Below, one piece after another: positions 32,543 through 44,229 of a stretch of DNA of 64,000 bases. A program made the translations under genes and the position numbers. The notes under the pieces are model-generated. The model searched no databases and was not told the DNA's origin. It saw only the letters and a list, made by a program, of their open reading frames with translations. Each line of letters begins with the position of its first letter. Within the stretch, counting starts at the first letter, position 1. This DNA comes from Solea solea (Eukaryota > Chordata > Actinopteri > Pleuronectiformes > Soleidae): positions 310,001-374,000 of the forward strand of contig NC_081153.1 of the NCBI RefSeq assembly GCF_958295425.1, read 5' to 3'.

Positions 32543-35275
32543 CACTTCATTGTCGTAGGCGCTGTGCTAGCGGCAGCTTGACACAGCAGCTCCCTTAGTG
32601 TATTAGCGTTTTCTTTTAATTTAAGTACTTTTTTCTAACTTATTATTTTCGCATCTGGAGTGACACTTTCCGGAACAGTTGCGCCATGTACTCCGCTACT
32701 TTTGTGTGGTTTCTGTGGCTCTTCTGTTACTTTTTTTTTTACTGTTTGGTGGCGAGACGGACGCACAGCGCAGCGGGGACATTGTTCACACTCGCGACCA
32801 GCTGATCGCGCTGAGGGAGCCGGCACTCCTGATCACAACACGGCCCGAACTTCCGAAGGAACTGAAGCGAAAGCGTGGGGGCTGCAGAGCCGGAGCCAAA
32901 GTGAGAGTCAAAGCGAGAAGGTACAACCCAGCCGTACCTGCAATAATCACGGGGAATGTGAGATCTCTGGGGAACAAAATGGACGAGCTCTGCGCGCTTG
33001 TGAGGACCAGCTGGGTGTTCAGGGAGAGCAGCCTCATGTGTTTCACCGAGACATGGCTGCACTCACACTTCACCGAGCACAGCGTGGCAGTACCGGGCTT
33101 TAAGACTGTGTGGGCGGACAGAGATGCTGCGCTGAGCGGCAAGAAGAAAGGGGGTGGCGTTGCTGTATACGTGAATGAGAAGTGGTGTCACCCCGGACAT
33201 GTTTGTCAGAAGGAGCGTCTGTGTAGCCCGGACATCGAACTTTTGGCTGTGGGAATGCGCCCATACTACCTCCCCAGGGAATACACCTCCGTGATCGTTG
33301 TGGCTGTCTACATCCCTCCCTCAGCTGATGCAGCAGCAGCAGTAGACGGTGTCTACTCTGCTGTGTCCAGATTACAGACACAGCATCCCACTGCATTTAT
33401 CACCATCACTGGGGACTTTAACCACACCAACCTGGACTCTGTTTTACCCACCTTCCACCAATATGTCGACTGCCCCACCAGAGACAATAAAACAATTGAC
33501 CTTTTGTATGCAAATGCTAGGGATGCATACACAGCCACTTGGCTTGTCTGATCACAACTTGGTCCAGCTGACTCCCAGGTATGTCCCTGTAGTGAAGAGG
33601 CTTCCTGTTGCCACCCGCTCAGTGAGAAGGAGTACACAGGAGGCTGACATGGCCCTGCAGGACTGCTTTGAGTCTACTGATTGGGATGCGCTCTGCTTGC
33701 CATGTGGGGAGGACATCAACTCCATGACTGACTGCATCACAGATTACATCAGGTTCTGTGAACACACGAGACTGTCCTCCAATAAAACGTACATATAGGT
33801 CGTATGCAGGAATTACGACCTATGTTTACGTTTTCAAAACATGCGCCCCTAGCGGTTGTATACATAACAGCAACCACTTCCGCCTTAGACGCCGTATCTA
33901 GTGACTTCGCTGATGTCGGCACCGGCAGTCGGCTCAGTAGTGAGAGCGCTGCTCCGGAGCACGGTCGACAATGGTTCGGTCCCTAACTATACCACCTTTT
34001 TAATATATTTTTTATTTTTAATACCTAACCCTGTCTTTTTGCCCTAACCCTACCCTCAGTAACATCTGTGCATATTCGAGTTGGAAAATACTACCTTTAC
34101 GTCGCATTCAGGGGTTTGAAAAAAACGACCCACAGTCACGTTTTCAGAAAACGACCTATATGTACGTTTCAGTTGGAGGACAGGTTGGAACACACGGTTC
34201 TCCCTGCCCGGACGGTCCATTGCTTTCCCAACAACAAACCTTGGATTACCAGAGATCTGAAGACTCTCCTTAACAAAAAGAAAGAGTCCTTCAGACATGG
34301 GGACCAGGAGGAGCTGAGGAAGGTACAGCGTGACCTTAAGGAGAAGCTGAGGCAGAGCAAAGACACCTAGCTGGAGTCCAAACTCCAGCAGAATGACATG
34401 AGGGAGGTGTGGTCCGGAATGAAGACCATCACTGGATTTAACGTGAAGGAGAAACCGACAGAGGGCTCTGTCGAGAGGGCTAATCAGCTGAACCTCTTCT
34501 TCAACAGGTTCAGCTCACAGTATTCAACTGAGCCCCCTGCTGCCTCCCCCACACATCACTCCTGGATCACTGACTACCTGACAGGCAGACCACAGTTTGT
34601 CCGACTGGGTTGTGGTTTGTCTGATGTGGTGGTTAGTGATGTAGGAGCCCCACAGGGAACTGTGCTGTCCCCCTTCCTGTTCACCATATACACCTCAGAC
34701 TTTATATATGACTGATTGAGGAGGCTGCGATCCTTTGATGTATGCAGCGAGATGTTGGAGTTATTTTACCAGTCTGTTGTGGCCAGCGCACTGTTCTTTG
34801 CTGTAGTGTGCTGGGGGAGCAGCATTGCAGCCGGTGAAACTAACAAACTCAACAAACTGATAAAGAAGGCCGGCTCCATCATCGGCTGCAAGCAGGACAC
34901 CGTGGAAATGGTGGTGGAGAGGAGGATGCTGAATAAACTTTTTTCCATCATGAATAACACTGATCATTCCCTCCACCACATCCTCCAGGCCCAGGAGAGC
35001 ACATTCTCCAAGAGATTCAGACAGCTCCGCTGTCACAAGGACAGATTCAGGAAGTCATTCCTGCCATCAGCCATCAGGACTTATAATAACTCTCTGTAAT
35101 AAAAAAAAATAAATAAATAAAAAGACTGCATACTTGCACAATGCACATTTGCTCTCCATGACATACGGTATGCCATTGCACTCCTTTATGCCATTTCTCT
35201 ATTATTGCACTATTTTTTCCCACTGTTGTACAATTTTTTCCTTGGGGATGAATAAAGTATTTCTATTCTATTCTA
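32543..35275 (+). mobile_element. Rex1-like LINE, internally deleted
   Basis: The 5' part (32679-33551) encodes an APE endonuclease: ITGNVRSLGNKMDELC, MCFTETWLHSHF, GGGVAVYVNEKW, ITGDFNHTNLD; a shift follows and GLSDHNLVQLTP continues in another frame. The RT is mostly deleted: FNRFSSQYS is followed closely by SWITDYLTGRPQFVRLG and GAPQGTVLSPFLFTIYT, then ELFYQSVVASALFFAVVCWG. The tail is GAATAAAGTATTTCTATTC and further ATTCT repeats. It lies between intron and exon of the minus-strand integrase-like gene and carries a MITE. Confidence 0.75.
33769..34187. mobile_element. MITE with ~34-bp inverted repeats and 9-bp target duplication
   Basis: The left end (33771 onward ACTGTCCTCCAATAAAACGT) and reverse complement of the right end (ACCTGTCCTCCAACTGAAAC) continue into an identical ACGTACATATAGGTCGT. 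Both flanks have GAACACACG (33760-33768; 34188-34196), and joining them restores the LINE reading frame around CEHTVLPARTV. A 9-bp duplication with long inverted repeats fits Mutator-like elements. No transposase inside. Confidence 0.7.
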
Positions 35276-35612
35276 TCTGCAGTACAAATGCAATTACACC
35301 ACTATGAGACATTTAATAGTTATAGAAATATGTACACTTTTGTGTACGATTGTGCTAACCTTTCGGGAAAAACCATCAACACCACCAAAAACAACAATGT
35401 TGTAGCTGAAAGAGAAGAAAATGAATGTCAACTGCACATCACATAGCACAAGTAAGAAAAAAAAGTGTTTAACACATTGTTGTTGAATGTAATGAAATAA
35501 AAAGGCGTGTCATTTTAAGAGTTTGGATGTTATGGTGCATGTACAGTAATATGAAAGAAGCAGTATACAATTTACCAAATCAATTTATGGTTAGTATCTA
35601 TGTGCATCAAAG
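34834..35612 (-). repeat. Right arm of the inverted duplication
   Basis: Partner of 30993-31747. It contains the Rex1-like LINE 3' end, exon 35405-35360 and the end of exon 36220-35576 of the integrase-like gene in their original context, so this arm is probably the source. Confidence 0.85.
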
Positions 35613-36220
35613 ACTGGGGTCCTGGAACTGAGTATGTCCGTCGTGCAAAACATCCTACATGGACCATTCGGTTTATGACACCCGTGATGTCAACACAGTG
35701 CATGGAGGCTCTGACACGGTCATACTGCACTCGCAGTCCTTTGGCTTGCAGGAGGGCTTTCATCATTCGATATCCAGAGTTAGGCTGCCTGGATTTAATC
35801 TCTCTCACACACTGATCTAACTCTTCATCTGTCATAGTGCTGTAGAGTGCCCTTACTGAGAGATCAGACTCAGCCATGCGCCGGTATACTGTTCGCCTGG
35901 ACACCCCCAAAAGTTTACCTATACATGGAATAGACAGATTAAGTTCCAGACATTTGCTAAGGTGGTCTGGGGATATGATCATTCGTTGTCGCCCAGCTGC
36001 TCCTTGCTCAAACTTCTTTTTCCAAATTGATAACACTGTGTAGCTGTGTCAGCGCATCTAAAATAGCTGGACAAACAGTTACTTGACTGGATACAGCATT
36101 TAAAAAAACACGTTCTTGTGTGCAAGTGAACTCTAAGAAGTCTAGGTCCAGAGGCATGCGTCCCAGAATATGTTCCAATCGAGAGCGAAGTCTTTCCAGA
36201 AGATGATTAAGCAATTGTTC

Positions 36221-36740
36221 CTTGGAGAGGAAAACAAAATATAAAATTAGCAATACAAAAGCAAATACATGATTCTAAGACCTGAAATTTGAAAAGTGTA
36301 ATATCCAATAAATAATTTCTTCATCAGATACTTGAACAGTTCAAAATCCTCTGCATGGAATAACATCATTGCACAATAACTCCTGCTATTTCATAGTGTT
36401 AACGAGATGATCAATTATGAAAAGAAAAGGGCAACCACAATATTCTGTCACCAATTGACAGTGTCAATAAATAATTTGTACTTTCTTTAATGTTTTTGGG
36501 TAAAGTGAAGCAGCTCATAACTAACGGGCAGTCAAATGTACTGTCAGTCATCATACTCACTGCCTCAGAACTGTATGTAATGTTCGCGAGAGTAAACCAT
36601 GCTCACAAAACTAGCTAACACAATTTTCACGAACGCCACCTCATTAAAAGTTCAGTGTAGATATTGTTCAATAAATCATGTTAATGTGCAACGTGTCGAC
36701 TAATATCTATTACTGAAAGACACACATCAGAACTGCCGAA
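36221..36740. other. AT-rich upstream flank, no gene seen
   Basis: Lies upstream (minus-strand sense) of the first recognised integrase-like exon, which starts after an acceptor CTCTCCAAG. No earlier exon identified. Confidence 0.45.
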
Positions 36741-37960
36741 AAATTTGATAAAATAATGGAAATGCGAAAAAAAACAATGCAAAATGGCTCAGTCGCGCCC
36801 CCACAGGTCACATGCCTATGGAGCAGGCCGAAATTTAGTTTCACCGAATTTCACGAAATATGGTGGGATATAATATTATTGTTCGGCCCAAGACGAACAA
36901 AAAATCCTTTTGACACAATGACCTCGACTCAACAGGAAGTCGGCCATCTTGGATTTGGCGTCCATCTTGGCGTTTTACAAGTTTGGTAACTGAACTATCT
37001 TGTCTGAGGGTGTTCATCGTAGTAACACGAAAAACATGTCAAATTGTTCAAGACCCATCCAAGATCAAAAGTTAACAGAAACCTTTGCAGATTCAAAAGG
37101 GCGTGGCCACGGCAGACATCGGAATTTTGGCGAATTTCGACAACTCACCACGAAACAGGAAGTGCGCTATAACTTTGCCATACTTTGGCCTATCCGCACG
37201 AAACTTCATACGTAACACGAGACCCCGCCCCTGAACACGTCTACGAATGCGGACTTGACCTCAACACGATGTCGGCCATTTTGAATTATGCGTTTCGCCG
37301 CTAAACAGGAAGTGCCCTGTCATTCGCCCACATATTGACCGATTGGCTCAAAACTTGATATGTGAGACAATGGGCCCGCCCTGAACACATCTGCAAGACA
37401 CCTGCACACAGGAAGTAGATTGTCTGAAACAGGAAGTGCCCTTTAACTTCACCAAACATTGACCAATCGGCCCAAAACTTTATAAGTGAGACCAAGGGCC
37501 CACCCTGAACACGTCTGCAAGCCAAAACCTGCACACAGGAAGAAGGTCACCAGAAACAGGAAGTGCCCTGTCCTTGCCCGTACATTGATCAATCGGCTCC
37601 AAAATTGATATGTGGTACCAAGGGCCTGCCCTGAACACATCTGCAAGACATGACCTGCACACAGGAAGTAGGTAGGCTGAAACAAGAAGTGTCCTTTAAC
37701 TTTGCCAAACATTGACCAATCGGCCCGAAAAACTTGACATGTGAGACCAAGGGCCTGCCCTGAACACAGCTGCAAAGTATGACCTGCACAAGTAGGTATT
37801 CCCAGACAGGAAGTGACCCGTAACATTGCCATACGTTGACCAATATGCACTAAACTTCACAAGCGTGATAAGTGACCCGGCCAGAGCACAGGATCCAGGG
37901 CTTACCCGGCCTGCTGGCGGGGGCGGCAACTGCAAGGTCCCGCACAATGCTGGTGAGGCT
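36741..37960. repeat. Unclassified repeat with internal ~130-bp tandem units
   Basis: About five diverged units between 37305 and 37850 share AACAGGAAGTGCCCT, ATTGACCAATCGGC, GTGAGACCAAGGGCC and CCTGAACACATCTGCAAGAC. The outer part (CTTACCCGGCCTGCTGGCGG near 37905) matches the inverted copy at 17.6 kb. No coding function. Confidence 0.7.
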
Positions 37961-38345
37961 AGGGAGCTTTACATCATTGCCAAAATGATTGCCAGGGGTG
38001 TGTTCTCTCCCCACTGTTCTTCTCCCTCTACACAAATGACTGCCCTCAGGAGACCCATCTGTTAAACTCCTGAAATTCACGGACGACACCACCATCATTG
38101 GTCCGCATACAGTCAGGAGGTGAACCAGCTGGTCCACTGGTGCAGTCAGAACCACCTGGAGCTGAACTTGCTCAAGACAGTGGAGATGACAATGAACTTT
38201 AGGGAAACCCCCCCCTCACCATCTCACCATCTTCAACAACACATTGTCAACAGTGGAGTCCCACAGATTCCTAGAAACCACCCTCTCACGGGATCTGAGG
38301 TGGTCCTCACATGCTGACACTGTCAAAAAGAAGGCCTAGTAGAGG
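37961..38345 (+). mobile_element. Rex1-like LINE fragment (RT palm)
   Basis: Broken frames read FFSLYTNDC, FTDDTTIIG (the catalytic Y/F-x-D-D box, here FTDD) and EVNQLVHWCSQNHLELNL followed by KTVEMTMNFR. Frame shifts near 38050-38115; only this RT segment remains. Confidence 0.6.
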
Positions 38346-39537
38346 AGGAAGAGGAATATAGGAGCCTGGTGAGGAACTTTGTTGTCTGGTGCCACATTAA
38401 TAACCTGCAGCTCAACACCTCGAAGACCAAGGAACTGGTCATTGACTTCAGGAGGGACAGACCCAGTTCGAGACCAGTTCTAATAGGAGCAGAGGAGGTG
38501 GAGGTCGTGCAGACCTACACATATCTTGGGCTGTGGCTGGACAACAAGCTGGACTGGACAAGCAACACAAGGCAACTGTACAAGAAGGCCCAGAGCCGGT
38601 TGTACTTTCTGAGGAGGCTACAATCTTTTAACATCTGCAAGAAGCTCCTGTGGATGTTCTACCAGTCTGTGGTTGCCAGTGTTCTCTCCTACGCTGTGGT
38701 GTGCTGGGGCGGGAGCACAACTAAGGCAGACTTCCACAGACTGGAAAAACTCATCAGACGGGCCGGCTCGGTGGTAGGAATGAGGCTGGACCCTCTGGTG
38801 ACAGTGGCAGAGAGAAAAACTCTTGACAAACTGCTGAGCATCCTGGACAATGCCAGCCACCCTCTGCACACTCTCATCAGCAGCCAGAGGAGCCACAGAA
38901 GCCTCAGCAACAGGTTGCTCCTCCCAAAATACAGGACCAACAGGCTGGGTGACTTGTTTGTCCCCCGGGCCATCAAACTGTACAACTCCTCACTGGGGGG
39001 GAGGAGGGCAAAGAAAACAAACAGTACGAACTAAACAAACAACTGTCCATAATCACAACTCACCGAAATGTTCAATAACCACAATAAAAACTCATAATAA
39101 CATGTGCAATAAAACCATAAAAACATGTGCAATAAAACCCTGGGCAATATGGGGTAACTGTAGGTGTGTGGGTATACATGTATATGTATATGTGTGTACC
39201 TATGTGTGTGTGTATATGTGTGTATATATATGTATGTGTGTATGTATGTATATATATATATATATGTGTGTTTATGTGTGTGTATATATGTATATATATA
39301 TATATACATATATGTATATAGCATAGTTCATTTTTATAGTTATTTTATTTTATTCTATATTTCATTCTTTATTGTATGGCGTTTGATACCTGGGGTGTTT
39401 CTCTTTCCGGTCTCCTGTAAAGTGTGACTCTAACTTCAACAGTGCTGTATGTGGATGTTGGAGCTGTTAATTTCCCCGAGGGAACCTCCCAAAGGGATTA
39501 ATAAAGTCGTCTGTCTGTCTGTCTGTCTGTCTGGTCC
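38346..39537 (+). mobile_element. Rex1-like LINE 3' end
   Basis: Frame 38369-39034 (221 codons) reads NNLQLNTSKTKELVIDFRRD, YTYLGLWLDNKLDWTSNT, FYQSVVASVLSYAVVCWGGS and RLEKLIRRAGSVVG, the C-terminal RT part of Rex1/CR1-type LINEs. The 3' region has a TG/TA-rich tract and ends GGGATTAATAAAGTC followed by (TCTG)n at 39510-39535. It begins abruptly next to the 37961-38345 fragment. Confidence 0.75.
39160..39320. repeat. TG/TA-rich microsatellite
   Basis: Runs of TATGTGTG and TATATA in the 3' untranslated part of the Rex1-like LINE. Confidence 0.85.
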
Positions 39538-39589
39538 AGGGTACGGAAATGGACAGCAAACTCTACAAACCCCTCACAACCCTGACACA

Positions 39590-42500
39590 AATTGTTTAAA
39601 CTGCTGCCATCTAAACACATTGTGACTGAACATTTTACACGTTACACTTTAAGTGTAAACATGTATTTACCCCCCAACCAGGCAGGTTGGGGGTGCGGAG
39701 AGGACGCTGGCGTTGACTGTTCGCCGCTTCTTTTGCACCCTTTTGCACCCAAGCTGCACAAACCTGCCGTTGTTGTTGTTCGTTTTTCTACACTGAGTGA
39801 CAGGATCGTCCCTGCCGTGTCCCGGTGCAGACGGTCTCCACAATGGTAGAGCTGTTTCTTTGAACTGTGTGTCCTTGGGCGACTGTCTCCGCACGGGGGG
39901 TTTTCCAGCCCAGCGAACGTGCTAACAGCAGCTCTGGCATTAGCCGGGGCCCAGACGAAGAAAAAGCCATTCAGCTTTTGGATGTATACAGCCATCAAAC
40001 GAAGGCTCGCATGTGGACTACCATCTCCTCTCCTGTTGTGGATCATCTTGGCTGATCTGACCGTCATCCACCGCTGTTGGTGGCAAGGATCCTAGCAAAC
40101 GTTAGCATCAGCTAACACCGGCAACTCGAGCACCGGCATGCTCGGCAGCTCAATGGAACTCCAGCGTCACCATACCAGCAGCGATCCGCACGGACACCTC
40201 GACCTCCCTCGTCGGCCCCGTTACATCCACCGGGGATCTGGCCGCAGGTTCAATCTGTCCTCACCTGGTGACCACAGCTCCATAACATCCCTGTGGTCAG
40301 CTGAAAATCCCGTCGCGCAACACCAGCATCATGGTGCACGTCATCAGAGCGTGACAACTACGAGCACAGATAGGAGCCAGCGCACTGCAAAACCTGGAGT
40401 GGATCACAGTGTCCTCCGGTCTCTGAACAAACAGGACTCCACAAATCATATCCTCTTTGAACAATTAAATGTACAGTCTTTATCTAACAAATCTGGATTT
40501 ATTCACGAACACATTAAGGACAAGGGGCTGGGCATTCTCTGCCTCACAGAAACATGGCAGCAGCCTGAAGTTTATTCAGCTTTAAATGAGGCTTGCCCCC
40601 CTGGGTATAACTACCTGAGCAAAGCCCGTACAACTGGCCGTGGTGGTGGCCTTGCTGTTTTACACCACAGTGACTTTGAACTGAGCCTTTTGTCTGCCCC
40701 AAATGTCTGTTCCTTTGAAAATCTGGTACTCAAATGCAGTACTCAAACACCCTCTTAATGTAACAATAGCTCTTATTTATCGTCCTCCAAAACCCCAACC
40801 AACATTTATTACAGATATACACAATTTCTTAATTTCACTCTGCACATCCTATAAAAACATTCTGGTTATTGGTGATTTTAATATTCATATGGACTCTCCC
40901 TCCAATCGACTAGCCGCAGAATTCAAAGAAGTACTGGACTGCCTCAACCTCACCCAACATGTCAATGTCTCCACCCACAATAAAGGCCACACCCTAGACC
41001 TAGTCATCAGACTCCCTCACAGTCACCGAGCTCCATTCATATGACACTGGTGTGTCTGACCATCAGGCAGTCATCATGAAACTCCCCCTGCCATCTCCCT
41101 ACACAAAACCAAAACGTATAATAACTTTCAGGAACATAAATAACATCGATTCCCCCTCTTTCAGTCATCATCTCCAGCTTCTCCTCCCACCTACATCCTC
41201 CTCAGTCTCCAACCTCGTGGATTTCTACAACAACAGCCTATCCTCCATCCTGGACTCTCATGCACCACTGAAAAAACGGACAGTCTCCTTCTCCCGGTCT
41301 GCCCCATGGTACACAAAAGAGCTGAGACAGATGAAAAGGTCAGGCCGTGTCCTGGAGCGAGCCAGCGTAGCATCTGGCCTGACGGTGCATAAGTTGGCCT
41401 ACCGGGAACATCAAAGATCTTACGCTAAAGCCCTTTCCGTGTCCAGGTCAGAACACTATTCCACAATCATCAACAATAACCCAGGTAACTCCAAGCAGCT
41501 CTTCTCTACAGTAAATCACATTCTCAAACCTTAGATCACTCCATACTACACTCATACTGACAGAAACTGCAACAAGTTCCTTGAATTTTTCACCTCCAAA
41601 ATTGACAATATCCGCTCATGTATTATACAAACACATAGTCCCATTCAAGACATCCAGGCAATTTTCACCCCCACAACGCAGCAGGAGGTCGAAAAGATCA
41701 TTAACAGATCCAAACCATCCACCTGCTCCCTTGATCCCCTCCCTTCTCCTCTGCTCAAAACACACAACCAATCCATTACCCCTCTCATAACAAAAATCAT
41801 TAATCTTTCTCTCCAAACAGCCAATGTTCCTCCCTCCCTCAAAACAGCTTTGATAAAACCCCTACTCAAAAAAACAACCTTAGACCCAATCCCTCTGTCA
41901 AATTACAGACCCATTTCAAACCTCCCATTCATTTCCAAAATCCTAGAGAAAGTCGTTTCCATCCAGCTTCACAACCATCTCAAATCAAATCACCTATATG
42001 AAAAATTCCAATCCGGTTTCCGCCCTTCCCACAGCACAGAAACAGCTCTCATCAGAGTCACCAATGATCTGCTGATGTCCTCTGACTCCGGTTCCACATC
42101 CCTCCTCATTCTTCTCGACCTCTCTGCTGCATTCGACACCATTGACCATAACATCCTCCTCCACCGTCTCCAGCACTTCATTGGCCTCTCTGACACTGCC
42201 CTTCACTGGTTCCGTTCCTACCTCACTGACAGGGCCGAGCGCGTGGTCCTGGGGGATGCTAAATCTCGCCCCCACACTGTCATCTGTGGGGTCCCCCAGG
42301 GCTCTGTGCTCGGTCCAACCCTCTTCACCATCTACATGCTTCCCCTCGGGTGTGTCGTCAGCAGGCATGGAATTAATTTCCACTGCTATGCTGACGACAC
42401 ACAACTCTACCTTAAAGTCTCCCCCTCTGGGTCCCCCCCTCTGCCACTGTTGCTCGTCTCGGCTCCTGCCTGGAGGAGATAAACACATGGATGAGTCAAA

Positions 42501-43340
42501 ACTTCCTGCAGCTGAACGGCTCAAAAACAGAAGCCATCCAAACCGGTACTCCTCAACAACTCCGTTCTTCCCCCATAAACTCAGTTTCACTTTTTGGCCA
42601 CAACATTCCCCTCTCTCCCTCCGTTACCAACCTAGGGGTCAAGTTTGACCCCCACCTCTCCTTTGACAATCATGTCACCCACATCTGCAAAACCTCCTTT
42701 TTTCACCTCCGTAACATCTCCAAACTTCGCCCCTTCCTCTCCCTTCCAGCTGCAGAGAAACTCGTCCATGCCTTTGTCTCCTCCAGGTTGGACTACTGTA
42801 ACGCACTCCTCATCGGGATCCCTGGCAGGAGCCTTAAAAAGCTCCAGTATGTTCAGAACAGCGCTGCCAGGGTCCTGATGAGGATGCGAAAGTACGAGCA
42901 CATCACCCCCATCCTTCACTCACTTCACTGGCTCCCTATCTCCGCCCGCACTGAGTACAAGGTCCTCCTGCACACCCACCACTGTCTGCACGGTGATGCC
43001 CCCACTTATCTCACTGACCTCCTCACACCACACTCGTCAGCCAGGACCCGGTTAGGCCAACAGCACCGTCTGCTCGCACCCAGGACACGGCTCAAGACCA
43101 TGGGGGACAGAGCTTTCGAAGCTGCCGCTCCCCGTCTGTGGAATGCCGTCTGTGGAATGACGGAGGATGCTTTTAAAAAAGAACTAAAAACCTACCTTTT
43201 TAGGAAAGCATACAGCTAATTTATTTCTTTTATTTATTTTATTATCTTGTTTTTAAAAATGTAGCACTTTGAGGTTTGTTTTTCAAATGTAAAGTGCAAA
43301 ACAAATAAAATCTATTGTTATTATTATTATTATTATTTAC
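39590..43340 (+). mobile_element. L2-like LINE, nearly full length, frameshifted
   Basis: Endonuclease: EQLNVQSLSNKSGFIHEHI, ILCLTETWQQPEVYS and, after a shift near 40730, NILVIGDFNIHMDS and [85 protein letters not shown] and CYADDTQLYLKV; C-terminal part 42491-43219 has SSRLDYCNALLIGIPG. The tail is AATAAAATCTATTG then (TTA)n at 43317-43338. Frame breaks near 40730, 41045, 41535, 41800 and 42485 make it inactive. The 5' edge is uncertain. Confidence 0.75.
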
Positions 43341-43558
43341 ATTTATGTGATTTCAGGAAACTCAGAAGATGCACATTCTAGAGGAAGGGCCGATATCCAA
43401 AACAGTCTGAAGAAAGGGCTGCTACCTCAACAAAGCCACTTGGGGACATAAAAAATTCTGTTGACTCTAAAAAGTACTGTATCCATGAAAAACCTTGACA
43501 TTTGTTAAGAATTAATGGTGGACATTTTAATTTTTTTTTATTTACTTTCTTATTTACA

Positions 43559-43773
43559 GGGCAATTCAGAAATCCCTGGTACCAACCCGAGAGACTCATC
43601 ATTGAACACCATTTCAAGGACTTCCTTCAAAAAATGAATGAAAATCAGATTCTCCGGGATAAAGGAAGAGACTGGAAGGCAGTTAAATACTTTGTGCACA
43701 ATAAGATAATAGCTATCAAGAGAAATTTGTGTCAAATGTATTGGCTTGCACTATGGATCATCAACGTTCTGTA
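43559..43773 (+). CDS. Exon-like frame of unknown family
   Basis: After a T-rich tract and the acceptor TTATTTACAG, the frame reads GQFRNPWYQPERLIIEHHF, FLQKMNENQILRDKGRDWK and AVKYFVHNKIIAIKRNL before a TAA at about 43773. The content looks like real protein (mixed hydrophobic and charged residues). A second exon-like piece after ATTTCAG at 43357 (NSEDAHSRGRADIQNSLK) lies just upstream. I do not recognise the family; it could be the last exon of a gene or of a transposon. Confidence 0.35.
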
Positions 43774-43990
43774 ACTGAATTCTGGGAGCTTGCATTATGG
43801 ATTATCAGTGTTATGTGCCTGAATACTGGGAGTTCACATCATGGAATATCAGTGTTATGTGCATAAATACTGGGAACTTGCAGTACAGGACATCAGTGTT
43901 AAGTGTCACGACACTTTTAGTTCATGTAAATAGAGCATCAATGTAAGGGTCATAACATTGGTAGTTCACATAATCTGAGCATCAGTGAAT
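43740..43990 (+). repeat. Minisatellite, unit about 52 bp
   Basis: Four to five diverged units built on TGGGAGCTTGCATTATGGAT and ATCAGTGTTATGTGC. Confidence 0.75.
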
Positions 43991-44229
43991 GGCTCCTATA
44001 GTGAGTTTATGAGATTTTCCATGTGATATGTCTTTATAGTATATCATGTAGAAAGCCATTTCCGTCGTTTGTGCAGCAAGAGGAAGTGAGAAACACAGGT
44101 TAGGAGTGTCTATATAGGTTTAAATGTAATTAAAAAAACTTTGAAACAATATGCATTTCTTGTTGTCTTTTCTATTTGTGGTTTATAGGAGCCTGTGATA
44201 TGAACATTAAAGATTTTTAGAACTTAATC

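Larger units (their letters stand above)
32451..36220 (-). pseudogene. Integrase-core-family gene, split by a LINE
   Basis: Minus-strand exons: 36220-35576, 35405-35360 and 32542-32451. The first reads LEHILGRMPLDLDFLEF, TVCPAILDALTQLHSVINLE, then after a one-base shift near 36014 GAAGRQRMIISPDHLSKCLE, LLGVSRRTVYRRMAESDLSV and TYSVPGPQSLMHIDTNHKL. The second reads YNIVVFGGVDGFSRK and the third MYLGAASNNLASTTLAFFQD and GFPLR before a GT donor. This is the multi-copy teleost family with a helix-turn-helix-like region followed by an rve-type integrase core (DTNHKL and GGVDGFSRK give the first conserved Asp residues). Later exons are not found. A Rex1-like LINE sits at the acceptor of the third exon. 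Confidence 0.7.

Noticed and set aside
34010..34060. Telomere-like CCCTAA words
   Set aside because: Only isolated, non-tandem copies inside a MITE; no interstitial telomere array.
39642..40067. Minus-strand frames at the start of the 39.6-kb LINE
   Set aside because: Antisense shadows of the L2-like LINE 5' region without recognisable domains.
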